Shown here: positions 8,960-17,398 of the stretch, in pieces
Numbering within the stretch: position 1 is the stretch's first letter
Layout of the letters: each line of letters opens with the position of its first letter
Assembly: GCA_964555295.1 (NCBI GenBank)
Contig: CAZKRL010000008.1
Coordinates: 28,280 to 92,279, forward strand
Reading direction: 5' to 3'
DNA length: 64,000 nucleotides
Source: CAZKRL01 sp964555295
GTDB lineage: Bacteria; Bacteroidota; Bacteroidia; Flavobacteriales_D; Sanyastnellaceae
The notes under the pieces: model-generated
Seen by the model: only the letters and a program-made list of their open reading frames with translations
What the model was told of the DNA's origin: nothing
Databases searched by the model: none
Program-made: the position numbers and the translations under genes

Positions 8960-10141
8960 ATGTATATGTTTCACAAATACCAAAAAATTATGTCATTTCC
9001 ATTAATTTTTCAGGCCCACGAAACGGCCAACCGCCATTTCTTCCCCGCCAATGGAAGAGCTCTATTCACACTGAATAAAAGCAATGATTACAGTGTAATG
9101 CCAGATCACAAAGCTGTTATTAACGAAACCACCGGCGAGGCACTAAGCATTGTACGCTCCAGCTTCCTTATCGTGCCCCATTCACAAGCGTTTAGCATTG
9201 GATGTAAAATATTTGAGGAGTTGTTTGGCACTTCGCCGATGATCGGTTCGCAACGCTCAACCCATTCCGGGATCAGCTACACCGTTGAACTTATTTCCGA
9301 AACCGTTAGGGTTCGTATCAACAGGCACGGTTTCAAAATGGAAGGAGTTGAAAATTGGCAAGAATTTATACCCTTCAACAAAAATCGAAATTCCGAATTT
9401 GTATTCGACGACAGAGGAATTATTCGTCCTCTCCTTGAACAAAACACTCGTAATTCCGTCGACAACATAAGTCCTGAAGAGACCGAGCAACTCAAACGAG
9501 ACCTTGTACCCCATCATTTCGAAGACTTTTATCACCCTTTTGTGCGCGTTCATAACCATCTCAGAGATCAAGTCGGATTTACCATTGAAATGGGTTATTA
9601 CAGATCACGCTGCTCTAATGGCGTCATGTTTGGCAGCAGAAACGCCATGACATTCAAAACCAATTATCATTCAGTAAAAACTGTGATTAACCTCGAGCAG
9701 GAAGCACTTCATTACTTTCTGCATAGAAAATCATCTATGTTTAATGTCATTGGAGATCTATATAAGATACTTTCAATTCCCGTGGCAAAAGCAGATATGC
9801 ATTTGATTACACTATCTATATTCAAAGAGAAATTGTTGGCAATGGACAAGCAATCTCGGCGGGCTGAATATGATTTGATATTAGATATCTCGGCCCGATA
9901 TGCAAGTGAAATTGGATGTAACATGAATGCCGCCATGAATGTGGCCACTGAATATGCTCAGCGTTTATATGGAAATGGCCGTGTGATCTCCGGTATTCAA
10001 AAAATGCCATCTATGCTGCTTCGCAAAATGGGTTCAGGTGGGATTCGAAGTGCATCGATGTTACGACGCATACGTTCAGAAGAACAGTATATCCTTAACC
10101 ATGAAGGTATTCATAATATAGAATCGTGGATGGAGGATTAA
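8960..10141 (+). CDS. DUF932-like protein
   Basis: A 393-residue cytoplasmic protein that I assign tentatively to the DUF932 family (older name DUF945), often found on phages and plasmids and without a known activity. Supporting features are MPDHKAVINETTGEALSIV near residue 47, reminiscent of the family's N-terminal signature, and RCSNGVMFG near 214, where the family has a conserved RCxNG-type motif. There is no signal peptide or membrane segment. The ATG at 8960 is the first; the ATG at 8990 (MSFPLIFQ) is an equally possible start. It stands alone, with a palindromic site upstream and a strong terminator at 10166. There are no phage genes around it, so it may be a domesticated copy. Confidence 0.6.
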   Translation: MYMFHKYQKIMSFPLIFQAHETANRHFFPANGRALFTLNKSNDYSVMPDHKAVINETTGEALSIVRSSFLIVPHSQAFSIGCKIFEELFGTSPMIGSQRSTHSGISYTVELISETVRVRINRHGFKMEGVENWQEFIPFNKNRNSEFVFDDRGIIRPLLEQNTRNSVDNISPEETEQLKRDLVPHHFEDFYHPFVRVHNHLRDQVGFTIEMGYYRSRCSNGVMFGSRNAMTFKTNYHSVKTVINLEQEALHYFLHRKSSMFNVIGDLYKILSIPVAKADMHLITLSIFKEKLLAMDKQSRRAEYDLILDISARYASEIGCNMNAAMNVATEYAQRLYGNGRVISGIQKMPSMLLRKMGSGGIRSASMLRRIRSEEQYILNHEGIHNIESWMED

Positions 10142-10165
10142 TTGTAATTCTTGGGACAGTAATAG

Positions 10166-10195
10166 GCCGGTCTGTAATTCCAGACCGGCTTTTCT
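10166..10195 (+). terminator. Intrinsic terminator of the DUF932-like gene
   Basis: A perfect 9-bp stem GCCGGTCTG / CAGACCGGC with loop TAATTC is followed by TTTTCT. It lies 25 bp after the stop of the plus-strand gene and touches the end of the convergent DnaJ gene. The T-rich side is on the plus strand. Confidence 0.85.
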
Positions 10196-10940
10196 ATTTG
10201 AATCCCCTATCTTTCTTTATTTGCTCGTATGACTCCTGCACTTTGACGAATTTCTCCTGGGCTGCTTTTATGTGACTTTCCCCTAAGTCCTTCAATTTAT
10301 CGGGGTGATATTTCATAGCCATTTTGCGATAAGCTTTCTTCACCTCTTCGTCGCTGGCGTTTTTGTCAATTTCAAGAATTTGATATGCGGCATTAGGATC
10401 TTTGAAGTGCATTGCCTTCAGAGAAGAAATATCCTTTTCACTAACGCCCAGCCAACGGGAAATGCGCTCAATCACGTCCATTTCACGCAGGTCAACCTCA
10501 CCATCTGCGAGAGCAATGCCCATCAAATAATAGGAAAGCTGCAAACGCATACTGTGATCCATATGATGTTTAATCTGATCGCATACATCTTTTACCGGTA
10601 TTTGTTTTTCCAACAAACCGCGCAATACTTGCATATAGTGGGTGGCAGATTGCTGACCGAATTGTTTGATGTAGAATAGTCTTATGTAATCCAGCTCTGA
10701 TTTGAGGTGACGTTCATCGGCCTTCATCACACATGCTGAGAGAACCAATAACGCATATGCAAAATCACCCGCACCCGTTTGGCGTTGTCGGTTATGTTGA
10801 GATCGGTCAACTCGATGAGGTTCCCGATCGCCCCATGATCTGTCATCGGCCATAGCGCCAATGGCAAAACCCATCAAGGCACCAATAGGACCACCTAAAG
10901 CCCAACCCACAGCACCTGCTATTAACTTTATAAATGCCAT
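10194..10940 (-). CDS. TerB/DnaJ-domain co-chaperone (DjlA-like)
   Basis: A 248-residue membrane-linked J-domain protein. Residues 1-32 are a Gly/Ala-rich hydrophobic segment (GAVGWALGGPIGALMGFAIG), probably a membrane anchor. A TerB-like helical domain spans about 50-175 (ALADGEVDLREMD). The C-terminal J-domain (about 183-248) contains the diagnostic HPD in YHPDKL, which stimulates Hsp70 (DnaK) ATPase activity. The order anchor, TerB, J matches DjlA. The next gene upstream on this strand (TPM protein, 10947) ends 6 bp before its start, so it is probably the last gene of the LemA/TPM operon. Confidence 0.88.
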   Translation of the reverse strand: MAFIKLIAGAVGWALGGPIGALMGFAIGAMADDRSWGDREPHRVDRSQHNRQRQTGAGDFAYALLVLSACVMKADERHLKSELDYIRLFYIKQFGQQSATHYMQVLRGLLEKQIPVKDVCDQIKHHMDHSMRLQLSYYLMGIALADGEVDLREMDVIERISRWLGVSEKDISSLKAMHFKDPNAAYQILEIDKNASDEEVKKAYRKMAMKYHPDKLKDLGESHIKAAQEKFVKVQESYEQIKKDRGFK

Positions 10941-10946
10941 AATTTT

Positions 10947-11747
10947 TTACCAAGATCCACCAGAACCACCGCCGCCAAAACTACCACCACCGAAACCACC
11001 AAAACTTGATCCCCCTCCAAATTCTCCATTCCGCCCAGTAAAATTATTCCAAGACCCGTGATGTCGGCGATTCAACATACCCATCATCCACATTGACTGC
11101 CAAAAGCCCAGTCCATTGATATTTCCAAATTGTCTTGAGCGAGCACTGTATCTAAAAAGTAAGATAAGAAGTACCACACCAATACTGAATATCGGCCAGG
11201 GATTTCGTTTCGAACTGACCTGACTCTTGTATTCGTCAGAAGAATACTCTTTACGAGCAAGCGACTTCAGTATTTCAATGGCCGCTTCTATCCCATCAAA
11301 ATATCTTCCCTCCCTAAATTGAGGAATCATCTCCCGATTCACGATGATATTGCACGTGGCATCAGGAATCACCGATTCAAGACCTCTTCCCGTGGCAATG
11401 AAAACTTGACCCTTTTTATGAGATGTTTTGGGTTGAATTAAAATGATAATACCGTTATCCTCCTTCTGATGTCCAACGCCCCAATATTCGCCCAGTTCAA
11501 TGGCGAATTGCGCCTTTTCCATTCCGCATAAATCAGGCACAATGACCACAGCAATCTGATTGGATGTGGTATCGTGAAATAGTTTCAATTCTTCAGCCAA
11601 GCGTTGAATTTCATCAGGTCTCAAAACACCCGCCACATCATATACCAATGTAGCGGATTTCTCAGGGAAACATTCTTGTCCAACTTTCTGCGAAAAGACA
11701 CACGTGAAACTTGATAAGAGAAAAATGAATAGACAATAACGCATCAT
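10947..11747 (-). CDS. TPM-domain membrane protein (YgcG-like)
   Basis: A 266-residue protein with a signal peptide ending VFSQ and a TPM domain (about 30-165), seen as VYDVAGVLRPDEIQRLAEEL, IAVVIVPDL and NGIIILIQPKTS. One transmembrane helix follows (FSIGVVLLILLFRY, about 192-208) and then a glycine-rich tail (GGSSFGGFGGGS...) typical of the YgcG group. TPM domains have been linked to membrane-protein quality control and phosphatase-like activity, but the role in Bacteroidota is unclear. The start codon overlaps the stop of the upstream TPM gene by 4 bp, so the two are probably translationally coupled. Confidence 0.88.
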   Translation of the reverse strand: MMRYCLFIFLLSSFTCVFSQKVGQECFPEKSATLVYDVAGVLRPDEIQRLAEELKLFHDTTSNQIAVVIVPDLCGMEKAQFAIELGEYWGVGHQKEDNGIIILIQPKTSHKKGQVFIATGRGLESVIPDATCNIIVNREMIPQFREGRYFDGIEAAIEILKSLARKEYSSDEYKSQVSSKRNPWPIFSIGVVLLILLFRYSARSRQFGNINGLGFWQSMWMMGMLNRRHHGSWNNFTGRNGEFGGGSSFGGFGGGSFGGGGSGGSW

Positions 11748-12199
11748 GACCTTTCGCCTCCAAAATCTATGCTGTCCGAAAGTTCGTTGACATCCTCCAA
11801 CTTTCTTGGAAAAAATTTCTTGACGGTATTTCCGATACTTGCAATGAGCAATTCAAGACCATCGGTATAATTGCCATTCTTGAAAGACTCCAAACACTCC
11901 TTTACCAAATCAGCCCAAAAGGATGGATGCAAATGAGCGTTGATGCCTGCATCTCCAATCACCGCAAGTTTTCTATCCGTAAAAGCGATATAAATCAGAA
12001 TTCCATTTCGCTCCTTGGTCTCATGCATTTTCAACTTGCCAAATACATATGCTGCATGATCCAGTACATTCTCCCTGCATCGATCTTCGGCGAATAAACG
12101 TATTTCAGCTGATGTGGTCATCTCAGCCAGTCGTATGGCATTTTCTACACGAGACTTGGCCTCGCCCGAAAGTATCTGCTGTGCTCGAAGAGAAATCAA
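11744..12199 (-). CDS. TPM-domain protein without signal peptide
   Basis: A 151-residue cytoplasmic-facing TPM-domain protein. Recognisable parts are VENAIRLAEMTTSAEIRLF near the start, RNGILIYIAFTDRKLAVIGD in the middle and a helical C-terminus (KECLESFKNGNYTDGLELLI). It lacks the signal peptide and Gly-rich tail of its neighbour. The LemA-TPM-TPM order is a common Bacteroidota arrangement, which supports a shared membrane function. It overlaps its upstream neighbour (LemA) and downstream neighbour by 4 bp each. Confidence 0.87.
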   Translation of the reverse strand: MISLRAQQILSGEAKSRVENAIRLAEMTTSAEIRLFAEDRCRENVLDHAAYVFGKLKMHETKERNGILIYIAFTDRKLAVIGDAGINAHLHPSFWADLVKECLESFKNGNYTDGLELLIASIGNTVKKFFPRKLEDVNELSDSIDFGGERS

Positions 12200-12846
12200 A
12201 ACTTTACTTTAGGTGCTTCTTCGCTACCTTCCTTGGCCTGAAAAGCTTCCTTCACCTCAAAGCCATCCTCTTCATCTGATACCCACTTAAGAGCCATTTT
12301 CCGCCACGTGCCGCGGATCATGGTATTGTATTCTTTCACGGCCTCATTGTAGCGATTCCTTTCAGTATTGATTCGATTCTCTGTTCCCTCAAGTTGCTCT
12401 TGCAGCACAGTAAAGTTTTGTGTTGACTGAACAGTGGGATAATTCTCCGTCATGAATCCACGAAAACCTTTATAACTGTTCATAATCATCATGTCGCCAC
12501 CTTCGAGTTCCTGTGGACTTTTAGCATTGCGCATTGCGTCGCGATGGGTGGAAATAACCCTGCCTAAACTATCCGTATAATGAGCAATGCCGGCTCTTGC
12601 CTCAGTAACCCCTATTAAAATCTGCTTTTCATTTTCGGCGGAGGCCTTGACTGTCTCCACCAAATTAAGAATCAAATCCGCCCTGCGCTGATAGGCACTT
12701 TGCACATTACCCCACGCCTCAGAAACTGTTTCCTGCGTGCCCACCGCTTTATCTCGAACAGAAGCTGCATAGAAATAAAAAACCACAGCACTGAAGATTA
12801 ATGTTCCTAAAAATATGAGAACAGCCCATTTCATTTTAACGTTCAT
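12196..12846 (-). CDS. lemA: LemA family protein
   Basis: A 216-residue protein with one N-terminal transmembrane helix (about 7-25) followed by a long four-helix LemA domain. The hallmark AWGNVQSAYQRRADLILNLV is present near residue 45, with NRYNEAVKEYNTMIRG toward the end. LemA proteins are envelope proteins of uncertain function that regularly travel with TPM-domain proteins, as here. I use the ATG at 12846; a TTG two codons upstream is an alternative. Its start is 40 bp after the stop of the small lipoprotein gene. Confidence 0.92.
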   Translation of the reverse strand: MNVKMKWAVLIFLGTLIFSAVVFYFYAASVRDKAVGTQETVSEAWGNVQSAYQRRADLILNLVETVKASAENEKQILIGVTEARAGIAHYTDSLGRVISTHRDAMRNAKSPQELEGGDMMIMNSYKGFRGFMTENYPTVQSTQNFTVLQEQLEGTENRINTERNRYNEAVKEYNTMIRGTWRKMALKWVSDEEDGFEVKEAFQAKEGSEEAPKVKF

Positions 12847-12886
12847 ACCCAATAATTCAGTTTAAGATTTAAGACGACAGTATAGA

Positions 12887-13045
12887 TTACTTTTTCTGTT
12901 CACCCTGAAAAGTGGGCTCGTATTTACGCTGATTGTCACTCGCTCTGTTGCGCTCATCATCAGTAAGATCCTTGTTTTTCGCACAAGACATTAATAATAT
13001 CACCAACGAAAAGGCCAATAAAAAAAAGTTCTGATTCCGTTTCAT
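12887..13045 (-). CDS. Small lipoprotein (52 residues)
   Basis: A short gene read directly from the minus strand: ATG at 13045, TAA at 12887-12889. The product has a basic n-region (MKRNQ), a hydrophobic core FFLLAFSLVILL and a clear lipobox LMSC at residues 18-21. About 30 polar, charged residues follow (AKNKDLTDDERNRASDNQRK and on). It lies 40 bp upstream of lemA on the same strand and is probably the first gene of that operon. Lipobox quality and position make it a convincing gene despite its length. Function is unknown. Confidence 0.75.
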   Translation of the reverse strand: MKRNQNFFLLAFSLVILLMSCAKNKDLTDDERNRASDNQRKYEPTFQGEQKK

Positions 13046-13334
13046 TTTTTTTTCCGAAATTTATAACCTGTATTGATACCAAGTAGCTTTTTTTTTGATA
13101 ATTACCTCGCATTTCGTATCGCCGAAACTTTGAGTACCAAAGAACAAAAAGCATTCGCCCTGCAGCGATTTGACGATAATGAATCCGCCATCCATTTAAT
13201 ATTACAATCATTCCGGCTTTGAGCATCCATTATGCGAATTGAAAACACCTCTAAACTTCACAAAACATTCTCTTAACCAAGAATTAACGGTACGCCAATA
13301 TCCCTTATAATTTCATTTCGCAGGTTTGCGCGCT

Positions 13335-14213
13335 GTGAAATTACCTGCCACGCAACTTCTTACATGCATCAACTTCGTTCTATCGGCATCTCTCGCAATG
13401 ACGGGACAAGCTTTAACTCCAGGACTTGAAGGCATACTATTGGAAAGATTTTATGAGGTGAATGAGAAAGACCGATCCGTTCAACATTTGAGCGGTCCAA
13501 TTGATAAAGGCGCTGTTACATGGAGAATCTTTCTGGACCTCGAACCTGGCTATCGCTTTCAAGCTGCCTACGGTACCACAGAGCATCCGCTTGAATTGAA
13601 CAGCACGGCACAGATATATAATCATAACGGATACGGCAATTATTGTCCCAACGTCATCATGGAGAAGTTCTTCCACCGGGACATACTATTTCTAGACTCG
13701 TGGTTCAGCACAGGAGCTGCCACTGAAACGCAACTCGCAATTCCCAGATTGTATGACATCGATCGTCAACATGATTTCATTCGTTTTGAAAAGGGTTTCT
13801 TGGAGAATGACTTGGGTGATGGCAATGGGAAACTTGCCATGCGCGATGGAATGGACGATGCTGAATCGATGGTATTCCCGACGTTTTACCACATGGATGA
13901 GGCCCAAAAGCAAATGATGACTACGTCGGTGTCGAATCATGTTGTCATTGAGGATGGAGCCTGGGCCGCTATGGGCAAGGGAGCGATCGGTTTAGATTCC
14001 TTGGGAAGAAACCATCTTTTGATAGCACAAATCACGACCTCGGGAGATCTTGAATGCAAGCTGAATATTATGATCGGCACACCCGATGGCAAATCCCTGA
14101 GATATGTCTATGCTAATCCGATGGAGAATGAGCAGATTCATAACGGCTTAATCGTTTACAGCGCACCAAGAACCAAAACGCAAGTAACAAAAAAGAAGAA
14201 ATCCCGCAAATGA
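13335..14213 (+). CDS. Exported protein, paralogue of 17395 gene; first gene of TonB operon
   Basis: A 292-residue secreted protein of unknown function (295 from TTG at 13326; I prefer GTG at 13335). After a signal-like N-terminus (LLTCINFVLSASLAMTGQA) it carries a domain homologous to the first about 280 residues of the gene at 17395. Shared blocks include LERFYEV/VERYYVC, GAVTWRIFLDLEPGY/GSVTYRVYALLDSGY, a (L/I)(N/E)STAxxYNH segment, DGMDDAESM/DGMDTLTL and LLIAQITTSGDLE/VLISQLTTPGELS. It lacks the type IX sorting domain of its paralogue and ends in a Lys-rich tail (TKTQVTKKKKSRK). It overlaps the TonB receptor start by 4 bp (ATGA). Confidence 0.75.
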   Translation: MKLPATQLLTCINFVLSASLAMTGQALTPGLEGILLERFYEVNEKDRSVQHLSGPIDKGAVTWRIFLDLEPGYRFQAAYGTTEHPLELNSTAQIYNHNGYGNYCPNVIMEKFFHRDILFLDSWFSTGAATETQLAIPRLYDIDRQHDFIRFEKGFLENDLGDGNGKLAMRDGMDDAESMVFPTFYHMDEAQKQMMTTSVSNHVVIEDGAWAAMGKGAIGLDSLGRNHLLIAQITTSGDLECKLNIMIGTPDGKSLRYVYANPMENEQIHNGLIVYSAPRTKTQVTKKKKSRK

Positions 14214-17200
14214 AGCCAGCACGCCGAATTTCAATCATATACGTCTTCATCCTCTCCTCCCTTGCGTCAATAGCTCAAGGACGTTACACTGGAAAGATTA
14301 CAGACCCCAATGGAGAGCCTATGTTCAGCGTAATGATCGTGGCTACTGATAACTCCGCTTTAGGGGCATTGACAGATTTCGAAGGAGTTTTTTCCATTGC
14401 TGTGAATGATGACAAACAACATATTTTCAAAATCAGCTATCTCGGGTTTGAAGATGTATATGATACCCTGACGTTTACTGGTGGAAAAAGCATTGTCAAA
14501 GATTACACAATCCGGGAGCAATCGGTAACCACCGGAGAAGTTGTTGTAGAGGCAAAAGCTTCTCGCGCCGCTGCTACGTACATGGAAAAAATACGTATGA
14601 ACTCCGTGGTTTCACTGGATTATATTTCCTCGGAAACCATAAAGAAAACTGGAGACAACAATGTTCTTAATGCAATATCAAGGGTTACAGGTGTTTCAAC
14701 AGGAAATGGTCTTGTTACTGTCCGAGGAATTGGTGACCGTTACGTTAGGACTACATTGAATGGTTCGAGAATACCCACTTTGGATCCCATGACCAACAAT
14801 TTCAAACTGGATATTTTTCCGGCCAGCCTGGTGGATAATATAGTAGTCACCAAAACGCAAAGTCCGGAATATTCTGCTGAATGGTCGGGCGCTTACATCT
14901 CAGTTGAAACAAAAGATTATCCAGATCAACTCACCGTAAATGTAGAGTCGCAATTTGGATACAACGATCAATCGACTTGGCAGAATTTTATCACCAGTGA
15001 CCGCAGCAAGACTGATTGGATGGGTTTTGACAACAGTCTAAGACCAAGAAGCAACAACGACATATTGCGACCTCAGATTTTAGATCAAAGCCCTGGCTTA
15101 TACGACCAATTCGTGGCGCTTGGCCTAGGTGATTATTACGCCTCGCAAGGCATTAGTGGTTGGGTGGATGACGGCAGTAATACTTCACGGAATTATGCCG
15201 CCATGGGTTTTATTCAACTTGGGCTTATGTCATCAGGAGAGATTAATGACGCAGCAGCATTTCAAGATGCACTCAATCAATATAACCGATACTACGGACC
15301 TACTGCATATCGCTTGGTAAATCCCAACAATACAGACTATAATAATGGATTTTCCAATAATTGGACAACAAGTTACATGCGTGCACCCATGAATTTCTCA
15401 CAAAGTGCGAGCATTGGTAATCAAACCACATTTTTAGGGAAACGCTTAGGTTATTTTATCGGTGCCCGATATGGCCGGTCATTTCGCTTTGACCCTTATG
15501 GTACATCACAAAGATTAAGAGTTGCATCAGAAGAAGAAGTTGAAGCGATGAACTATTTACCTGATCGATTGGATAGTGCGATAATGTCAAGAGAAACGAA
15601 TTCGTGGAGCGCATTGTTTAATCTTGCTTATGAAGTCAATAAAAACAACAAAATCAACTTTCTATTTATGCCCAATATGATTGGGGTAAATGATGTAGCA
15701 TCCTACTCTAGTCGAAGACTTCGAGATCCATCTACAGGACTATTCGAGCAGAATCAAGATATTAATATCGCGAAGAACCTTTTTTACGAGCAACGCAAGC
15801 AATTTATTTACCAGTTAGGTTCGCAACATTATATTCCATCGCTGAAATTAAAAACCGAATTCAACGCATCCTATACCGACGGATCTAGTTCAGCGCCTGA
15901 CTTCCGACAGCTTGAATACGTGCGGTTCGTTCAATTAAACAGTTCAAATCAAGATAGCGTAATTGGCTATATGTTTGGTCCCACAGTAGGTGACGGAATA
16001 CGACGATTTTTCCGCTATGTAGATGAGAATCTATTCGACGCTCGATTAGGGGCAGAATTTCCATTTGGCGATCACACCAAAATAAAAACTGGTATAGCTG
16101 CACAGCGTCTATTCAGAAAAACAGATAATGATGAGTTCCAAGTTTTTCTGGGAAATGGTAGCGCAGGTCCACTGCAAAATGAGGACATCAACGCATACCT
16201 CGATCCATCGCATTTCATTATGGCCGACTCCACGGTTGATTATTTCTATTCAAATAATTATGAACCCAGAAATCACAGTTTTGGACAAAGCAATGTAAAC
16301 GCTGCCTATTTGATGGGAGACGTTGATCTATTAAAGGACTTGAGATTTTCAGGAGGATTTAGAATTGAAGCAACAGACATCTTCACAGATGTCGACAAAT
16401 TCAGCATGATGAATTATGTGCGCGATGATCCACGTCGCGCCAATATCCCGGGATTCCCGAATGTTAATGCTGTTGAACTCAAGCAGACAGATTGGCTACC
16501 AAGTCTAAGCCTGATATTCAAAAGAGAGTCTGATAAATGGGGACGTTCTAATATAAGAATCAATTATAGTAAATCACTGGCACGTCCTAGTATCAGAGAG
16601 CTCACAGATGCGGCGATACTTGACAACGAATTCAGGACAATGATATACGGTAATTCCGACTTGAAAATCGCTAAAATCGACAACTATGATTTGCGCTTTG
16701 AACATTACTTTGAGAATAGAGACCAGATATCAGCTAGTGTATTCTACAAGGACTTTACAAATCATATTGAAATGGGATTTGGCAACATCGGCATAACTTG
16801 GGAGAATGTAGCAGAATCGCATGTTAAGGGAATTGAATTAGAGGGGCGAAAAGGGATTTCAGATTTTATAGAGTTGCGTGCCAATCTCACCATCGTCGAA
16901 TCAGAATCAAAATTCATTCGACGTGATTTTGGCATTGTAAATGGTGTAAAGGAATATGTACCAATTGACACTTTATTCAGACCGATGTATGGACAGGCTC
17001 CCTATATTTTTAATGCAATTGCTACTGCGAAATTCGACTCCTTGGGTATAACAGCAACTCTCAGTTACAATGTGCAGGGACCAAGATTAGTAATTACGGG
17101 AGCAGTGCGCGGAATTCCGGATGTATATGAGAGGGTTAGAAATATCTTGGACTTTAAGGTTACCAAAAATCTGGGAGACCACTTTTTTGTGGGCCTAACT

Positions 17201-17398
17201 GTAAGAGATATATTCAACGCTCCCGTGCGTAGGTCATATATTTTATCTCGCGATAAAATGCCAGGATTGGGCACAGAGCTTAAAAATGCCTACTACCATT
17301 TCACCGACAAGGAAAAAATTAATAAACCGGTCTGGTTTGATTATGATAGTTTCAAATATGGCAGGACATATATGATTAACATCGGATATCGCTTATGA
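14210..17398 (+). CDS. TonB-dependent outer membrane receptor
   Basis: A 1062-residue outer membrane receptor. After a signal peptide ending SIAQ comes a carboxypeptidase-regulatory-like beta-sandwich (about 24-105, GKITDPNGEPMFSVMIVATD). Next is a plug domain (about 130-240) with VLNAISRVTGVSTGNGLVTV and RGIGDRYVRTTLNGSRIP, then a long beta-barrel region to the C-terminus. There is no SusD gene beside it; instead, two homologous secreted proteins flank it. The substrate cannot be told from sequence. Starts and stops overlap by 4 bp at both ends, so all five genes 13335-20098 are probably co-translated. Confidence 0.93.
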   Translation: MKPARRISIIYVFILSSLASIAQGRYTGKITDPNGEPMFSVMIVATDNSALGALTDFEGVFSIAVNDDKQHIFKISYLGFEDVYDTLTFTGGKSIVKDYTIREQSVTTGEVVVEAKASRAAATYMEKIRMNSVVSLDYISSETIKKTGDNNVLNAISRVTGVSTGNGLVTVRGIGDRYVRTTLNGSRIPTLDPMTNNFKLDIFPASLVDNIVVTKTQSPEYSAEWSGAYISVETKDYPDQLTVNVESQFGYNDQSTWQNFITSDRSKTDWMGFDNSLRPRSNNDILRPQILDQSPGLYDQFVALGLGDYYASQGISGWVDDGSNTSRNYAAMGFIQLGLMSSGEINDAAAFQDALNQYNRYYGPTAYRLVNPNNTDYNNGFSNNWTTSYMRAPMNFSQSASIGNQTTFLGKRLGYFIGARYGRSFRFDPYGTSQRLRVASEEEVEAMNYLPDRLDSAIMSRETNSWSALFNLAYEVNKNNKINFLFMPNMIGVNDVASYSSRRLRDPSTGLFEQNQDINIAKNLFYEQRKQFIYQLGSQHYIPSLKLKTEFNASYTDGSSSAPDFRQLEYVRFVQLNSSNQDSVIGYMFGPTVGDGIRRFFRYVDENLFDARLGAEFPFGDHTKIKTGIAAQRLFRKTDNDEFQVFLGNGSAGPLQNEDINAYLDPSHFIMADSTVDYFYSNNYEPRNHSFGQSNVNAAYLMGDVDLLKDLRFSGGFRIEATDIFTDVDKFSMMNYVRDDPRRANIPGFPNVNAVELKQTDWLPSLSLIFKRESDKWGRSNIRINYSKSLARPSIRELTDAAILDNEFRTMIYGNSDLKIAKIDNYDLRFEHYFENRDQISASVFYKDFTNHIEMGFGNIGITWENVAESHVKGIELEGRKGISDFIELRANLTIVESESKFIRRDFGIVNGVKEYVPIDTLFRPMYGQAPYIFNAIATAKFDSLGITATLSYNVQGPRLVITGAVRGIPDVYERVRNILDFKVTKNLGDHFFVGLTVRDIFNAPVRRSYILSRDKMPGLGTELKNAYYHFTDKEKINKPVWFDYDSFKYGRTYMINIGYRL

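Noticed and set aside
12960..13226. 88-codon minus-strand frame overlapping the small lipoprotein
   Set aside because: It runs in another frame through the lipoprotein gene, which has the better start, signal and lipobox.
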